NCBI RefSeq assembly: GCF_000067045.1
Contig: NC_010125.1
Location: forward strand, 3,326,001 to 3,390,000
Direction: 5' to 3'
Origin: Gluconacetobacter diazotrophicus PA1 5
GTDB lineage: Bacteria > Pseudomonadota > Alphaproteobacteria > Acetobacterales > Acetobacteraceae
DNA: 64,000 bases
Shown here piece by piece: positions 60,702-64,000 of this stretch. The notes below the pieces were generated by a model, which was not told the DNA's origin, did not search any database, and saw only the letters and a program-made list of their open reading frames with translations. The translations under genes were made by a program, and so were the position numbers. How positions within the stretch are numbered: position 1 is the stretch's first letter; each line of letters starts with the position of its first letter.

Positions 60702-61268
60702 TCAGACTCCGAAATGACGCGTGGCGAGCAGGCGGGCGGGATCGAGCGCGGCCACCACCCGCCCGTCCGGCAGGGCGGCCATGGGGTGCGCGGCCGGCGG
60801 CCCGGCGGCGCCCCCGGCAGACGAGATATCCGTCACGTCCATCACCCCCGTCGTACGTTCCGCCAGCACCGCCACGCGCGTGACCGACAGGCCGGCCACG
60901 GGCCGCAGCAGCACCATGGCCCCCGGCGCATGGTCCGGCGCCTGCATCATGGCCCCGCCCAGCAGGACCGAAAGATCGAAGACTGTATACAGATTGCCGA
61001 CATAGCCATAGACGCCCCGCACCCCGGCCGGGCAGTCGGGGCGCATGGGCATGGCGCTCCATGCCGGCTCGGTCATGCGCAGCACATGCCGCAGGTCGAT
61101 CGCGTATCCCTGGTCCCCGACCTCCAGGATGACCGCCGGCCGGCGCACCACGCCGGCATGGCCCTCGTCCTGCCGGCCGCGCGCGGCCAGCAGGCGGGCC
61201 CGTTCCTCCATAACCCGCCGCGCATAGCGCCCGGCGCGGCCGGACGGATCGTCCGCATCCTGCCGCAT
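60702..61268 (-). CDS. cheW: CheW-like coupling protein (second copy)
   Basis: Links receptor and CheA. The CheW domain starts at VVRRPAVILEVGDQGYAIDLRHVLRM and includes the typical GVRGVYGYVGNLYTVFDLSVLLG and VAVLAERTTGVMDV. An N-terminal extension of about 45 charged residues (GRYARRVMEERARLLAARGRQDEG) precedes it. I chose the ATG at 61268, just after the cheR stop. A GTG at 61307 would overlap cheR by 25 bases and add 13 residues. No clear ribosome-binding site separates the two. It lies seven bases before the MCP gene. Confidence 0.86.
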   Translation of the reverse strand: MRQDADDPSGRAGRYARRVMEERARLLAARGRQDEGHAGVVRRPAVILEVGDQGYAIDLRHVLRMTEPAWSAMPMRPDCPAGVRGVYGYVGNLYTVFDLSVLLGGAMMQAPDHAPGAMVLLRPVAGLSVTRVAVLAERTTGVMDVTDISSAGGAAGPPAAHPMAALPDGRVVAALDPARLLATRHFGV

Positions 61269-61282
61269 GCCGTCGCGCCGGG

Positions 61283-62710
61283 TCAGAACACACCCCGCAT
61301 CAGCCACGGCCCGTCGGCCACCATGTCATCGGCGCGTTCCGTCCCGTCCGGCCGGATCAGCCGCAGCAGGCCGCCCGCCGTCAGGCCGCCGCCCTCGGGC
61401 AGAGGGCTGTCGGGCGGCTGGCGCTGCAGCAGCGTCCGGGCCTGGCGCAGCAGGCGACGCCCCTCGCCGGCCTGCCCGCCGTCGCGCAGCAACCGCGCCA
61501 GATGGACATGCGCCATGACATGCTCGCGATCCAGGTAGATGGTGCGGCGGAATCCCCGCTCGGCCGCGCCGGCATCATCGGCCAGCACGCCGGACAGGAA
61601 ATTCAGCCCGATATCCAGCGGGTGTCGGGCCAGCGCCGCCCGGCACAGGCCCAACGCCTGCTCCACCGCGCCGCTGTCCGCCAGGTCGCGCACCCCGGCC
61701 GCCGCGACGCCGGCCTCGGCCGGCACGTCCCGGCCCTTGCCGGGGCCCGCAGGGGGCGGCTGGCGGACAGGGCGGCCGGGCAGCGGCACGGCAGGCGAAA
61801 AAAGGGACGAGGCGGCGGCCGTCCGCCGGGGCGGCCGGGCCGGCCCGGCCCGGCAGTCCCGGGGACGAAAGGCGACCGTCCCGGGAAACGTCACGGTTTC
61901 CAGGAACGCGCCGCATTCCGAAACCGGGTCGGAATGGCCCAGCAGCAGCCAGCCCGGCGGCGACAGGCGCCCGGCCAGCGCCCGGACCAGGTCCACCGCC
62001 TGCGCGGCCTGGAAATAGATCAGCACGTTCCGGCACAGGATCAGGTCGAACGGCCCCGCCGGGCCGCCGCCCGCCGGCAGGTCCATGATGTTCCCGTATT
62101 CGAAGCGCACCATGCGGCGATAGGCGTCGCGCAGCACCCAGTGCCGGCCGCATTCGGTCGGACGGAACCATTGCGACCGTTCGGCCCGCCCGACATCGCG
62201 CAGCGACCAGGCCCCGTATTCCGCCGCCCGCGCCCGGTCCAGCGCCTGGACGCTGATGTCCGTGCCCAGGATGTCGATGGTCCAGTCGGGCTCGCCCCGC
62301 GCCCGCAGCAGGCGGCGCAGCAGGATGGCCAGCGAATAGGGCTCGGCCCCGTTGGAACAGCCGACGCTCCAGATCCGCATGGTCCGCAGCGGGCGCAGGC
62401 GGGTGATCAGGTCGGGCAGGATGGTCCGTTCCAGCGCGTGGAACTGTTCGGCATAGCGGAAGAAGAACGTCTCGCCGATCGTCACCGCCGATTCCAGCGC
62501 CCGCCATTCGACATCGCCCGTTCCGGGGCCGGACAGCAGGGCCAGGTATTCCATCGGGCGGGCGCAGTGGCAGGCTTCCATCCGGCGGGTCAGGATCATG
62601 TCCAGCAGATCCATCTTGTCGGCGTAGTAATGCAGCCCGGTGCGCGCGACGATCCACCCGGCCAGCCGTTCCAGGATATGCCGCCGTTCCGCCATCCCGC
62701 ATTCAGACAT
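61283..62710 (-). CDS. cheR: CheR-type methyltransferase with C-terminal TPR-like region (WspC type)
   Basis: SAM-dependent glutamate methyltransferase for the chemoreceptor. The 475-residue protein shows the alpha N-terminal domain, the SAM site RIWSVGCSNGAEPYSLAILL, DILGTDISVQALDRARAAEYG and the conserved FDLILCRNVLIYF. After a Pro/Arg-rich linker (about residues 290-350) a helical region with two or three TPR-like repeats follows (ALGLCRAALARHPLDIGLNFLSGVL, VMAHVHLARLLRDGGQAGEGRRLL). WspC and other alternative-function CheR proteins have this design. It overlaps the first cheW by eight bases. Confidence 0.92.
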   Translation of the reverse strand: MSECGMAERRHILERLAGWIVARTGLHYYADKMDLLDMILTRRMEACHCARPMEYLALLSGPGTGDVEWRALESAVTIGETFFFRYAEQFHALERTILPDLITRLRPLRTMRIWSVGCSNGAEPYSLAILLRRLLRARGEPDWTIDILGTDISVQALDRARAAEYGAWSLRDVGRAERSQWFRPTECGRHWVLRDAYRRMVRFEYGNIMDLPAGGGPAGPFDLILCRNVLIYFQAAQAVDLVRALAGRLSPPGWLLLGHSDPVSECGAFLETVTFPGTVAFRPRDCRAGPARPPRRTAAASSLFSPAVPLPGRPVRQPPPAGPGKGRDVPAEAGVAAAGVRDLADSGAVEQALGLCRAALARHPLDIGLNFLSGVLADDAGAAERGFRRTIYLDREHVMAHVHLARLLRDGGQAGEGRRLLRQARTLLQRQPPDSPLPEGGGLTAGGLLRLIRPDGTERADDMVADGPWLMRGVF

Positions 62711-63242
62711 CGCCGTCCCCCCACAGCGCGGCCCGCTGGTCCCGGGCGGACGCCAGATGGCCGATCCGCTGCCGTTCCCGCTCGATCAGCAGCCGGTCCG
62801 GGTCCATCAGCAACGCGGTCATGCCCCCATCCAGTTCAATTTCCCCCACCAGCCAGTCCCCGGCGGGCGCCCCGTCGGCGGGCAGGGCCGATGCCGGCCC
62901 GGCCTGCGGGCGGACGTCCAGCACGCTGTCGACCATGAAGGCCACGCGCGTGCCGCCGGCCTGGCCGCACAGCAGCAGCGGGCGATACAGCATCACGGCC
63001 TCATCCGGCGCCGCCCAGGGGCGCAGCCCCAGCAGCACCGCCAGGTCGATGGCCACCACGCGTTCGCCGCCCAGGCGAAAATAGCCCAGCACCGGCGCCG
63101 GGGTTCCCGGCGGGCGCGACAGGGCCGGCATCGGCACGCATTCCCGCACCGCGGGCACCGGCAGGGCATAGCTGCCGCCCGCCAGACGGAAGACGACGAC
63201 GGCCCCTGATATCGTATCGCGTGATATCGTTTCCCTTGGCAC
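62703..63242 (-). CDS. cheW: CheW-like coupling protein (first gene of the chemosensory operon)
   Basis: A 179-residue CheW-domain protein. AVVVFRLAGGSYALPVPAVRECVPMP is the first half-barrel; VLGYFRLGGERVVAIDLAVLLGL and VAFMVDSVLDVRP complete it. A Pro/Ala-rich insert and a C-terminal tail (LMDPDRLLIERERQRIGHLASARDQ) are extra. The start is GTG at 63242. Together with the other CheW it repeats the two-CheW design of Wsp and Che3 systems. It heads an eight-gene run with gaps of 14 bases or fewer, except 83-89 bases before and after the cluster. Confidence 0.88.
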   Translation of the reverse strand: MPRETISRDTISGAVVVFRLAGGSYALPVPAVRECVPMPALSRPPGTPAPVLGYFRLGGERVVAIDLAVLLGLRPWAAPDEAVMLYRPLLLCGQAGGTRVAFMVDSVLDVRPQAGPASALPADGAPAGDWLVGEIELDGGMTALLMDPDRLLIERERQRIGHLASARDQRAALWGDGDV

Positions 63243-63312
63243 CGCGGCTCTGCTGCCCCCACTCGGCGCACCGGTCCCGGCGGCCGCCGTTGCGGCGCCG
63301 CCCTCCCGGTTC

Positions 63313-63342
63313 TCTATTCACCGAAGATTGCATTTAATACAA
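63313..63342 (-). promoter_or_regulatory. Candidate promoter of the chemosensory operon
   Basis: On the minus strand TTGTAT and AATAGA are separated by 18 bases in an AT-rich patch, about 70 bases before the first cheW start. A GC-rich imperfect hairpin (63279-63302) would form in the leader. A direct repeat, GATATCGT, occurs twice inside the first codons (63209-63230). Confidence 0.45.
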
Positions 63343-63418
63343 GCGACGGCTACCTCCGGCAGGGATGCGTACCCGACACACCGGGCGCGCCGTGTATCCG
63401 TTGCCGGAGACCATCGTC

Positions 63419-63874
63419 ATGGACAGCTTCAACCCGGGCCGTGCCGCCGACCGGTTCCTTCAGCCAGAAGAGGGGCCATCCGCGGGCACGCCGTCCCATG
63501 ACGGAGCATCCCGAAGCCACGTGCCCTCCCGCTTTTCCCTGGGCCGCCTGGTGCGCGTGCTGGTATGCGCCGTGTTCTACGGCCTGTTCTATTTCGTGCA
63601 GCAGGTCACCGAACTGCTGGCGCCGCTGCTGCTGATCGTCGGCGTGGGCTGGAGCGTGCTGCCGCACGTGATCGGCGCCATCGGCACCAGCGCGGCCTCG
63701 GCCGACCCGCAGGCGCGCGATATCGTCACCCATGTCGCCGGCACCATTCCGCACCAGATCGTCGTCGGTTCCCATGTCGTCACGGCCATGTCGCTGGTGA
63801 CGGACGGATTGCTGATGATGGCGGCCGCGGCGCTGTGCGCCACCCTGGCCGCCGTCGCCGCGCGCGAGATGTAG
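63419..63874 (+). CDS. Small membrane protein of unknown function (151 aa)
   Basis: Not recognised. The ATG at 63419 has GGAGA upstream; an earlier in-frame ATG at 63365 gives an unlikely N-terminus. A polar, Pro/Ser-rich N-terminal third is followed by a hydrophobic segment (VLVCAVFYGLFYFVQQVTELLAPLLLIVGVGW) and a second near the C-terminus (SLVTDGLLMMAAAALCATLAAVAA). Between them is a short loop with IPHQIVVGSHVV. It is divergent from the chemosensory operon and 35 bases before an ABC ATPase gene, so it may be part of that transporter's operon. Confidence 0.65.
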   Translation: MDSFNPGRAADRFLQPEEGPSAGTPSHDGASRSHVPSRFSLGRLVRVLVCAVFYGLFYFVQQVTELLAPLLLIVGVGWSVLPHVIGAIGTSAASADPQARDIVTHVAGTIPHQIVVGSHVVTAMSLVTDGLLMMAAAALCATLAAVAAREM

Positions 63875-63909
63875 GGACCCATGCCCCGGCGGCCCGGCGG
63901 ACGGCGCCC

Positions 63910-64000
63910 ATGATCCGCCTGCGCGACGTCAGTTTTCGCTACGGTGACGGCGCCGCCGACGGCGGAGGCGGCGCTTCGGGTGGGGCCGCGCTGCGCCGCA
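63910..64000 (+). CDS. ABC transporter ATP-binding protein, 3'-truncated by the window edge
   Basis: Only the first 30 residues are visible. MIRLRDVSFRYGDG has the beta-strand and aromatic A-loop (SFRYG) that open ABC ATPase domains. A Gly/Ala-rich stretch (AADGGGGASGGAALRR) follows, longer than usual before the Walker A site, which would lie outside the window. FtsE-like or export-type ATPases are both possible. Family call is moderate; substrate is unknown. Confidence 0.6.
   Translation, partial: MIRLRDVSFRYGDGAADGGGGASGGAALRR

Noticed and set aside
51924-63242. Classic Wsp surface-sensing operon
   Set aside because: CheA-REC, two CheW and CheR-TPR fit Wsp, but no REC-GGDEF (WspR) gene is present and two hybrid kinases are. 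A Che3-like cascade fits better.
1-64000. tRNA, rRNA, CRISPR array, insertion sequence or prophage
   Set aside because: No cloverleaf with a TTCGA-type arm in the gaps, no regularly spaced repeats, no transposase or integrase and no terminal repeats were found.

Overview
The window reads as chromosomal DNA of an acetic acid bacterium (Acetobacteraceae, Alphaproteobacteria), most like Gluconacetobacter or Komagataeibacter. The evidence is very high GC with G/C-rich third codon positions, a membrane-bound PQQ glucose dehydrogenase, a three-subunit membrane aldehyde dehydrogenase (AldFGH type), a xylitol-dehydrogenase-like SDR close to the Gluconobacter enzyme, a long-chain polyol dehydrogenase, and a membrane-bound ferritin (MbfA) behind an Irr-box-like palindrome. 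The species call is inference. I see no rRNA, tRNA, CRISPR array, insertion sequence, prophage or plasmid backbone. The window opens inside cysD and closes inside an ABC-transporter ATPase gene.

Layout. 1-5.4 kb: sulfate assimilation (cysD, fused cysNC, DUF2849, cysI, DUF934). 5.5-9.3 kb: lipid A/Kdo operon (DUF374 acyltransferase, waaA, lpxK, lpxL-type acyltransferase). 9.6-18.4 kb: envelope and housekeeping genes (orphan protein, LppC lipoprotein, rsmI, lolA, mbfA, gshA, rsmE, ubiA, a methyltransferase). 18.4-23.7 kb: a transporter-hydrolase-transporter operon facing a gluconate permease. 23.7-35 kb: der-bamB-TPR, a small secreted protein, dihydroorotase, two glycosyltransferases, ygfZ, hisI, a 55-residue membrane protein and an SDR. 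33.9-39.3 kb: rpmI-rplT-pheS-pheT-lpxB on the minus strand. 39.5-49.5 kb: periplasmic and cytosolic sugar/alcohol oxidation (polyol dehydrogenase, gcd, aldF-aldG-aldH and an MFS transporter). 49.4-51.8 kb: sufE and hslVU. 51.9-63.2 kb: an eight-gene chemosensory operon. 63.4-64 kb: a membrane protein and the start of an ABC ATPase gene.

How genes work together. AldF, AldG and AldH form a molybdopterin/2Fe-2S/c-heme chain that passes electrons from aldehydes to ubiquinone, alongside PQQ-Gcd. UbiA in the same window makes a ubiquinone precursor. WaaA, LpxK, LpxL and LpxB belong to one lipid A pathway but lie in two places.

The most interesting locus is the chemosensory operon. It has two CheW, a CheR-TPR, an MCP, a CheA fused to a receiver, CheB, and two hybrid histidine kinases, one with two N-terminal receivers. 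There is no CheY, no GGDEF protein and no flagellar gene. This layout resembles the Che3 cascade (CheA3/CheS3) that controls cyst formation in Rhodospirillum centenum more than a motility system.

Other points of note are two self-correcting frame excursions in lppC, an acyltransferase C-terminal tail that lies in the waaA frame, a TGCACGAT palindrome before the sulfite reductase genes, and three hairpins before gcd.
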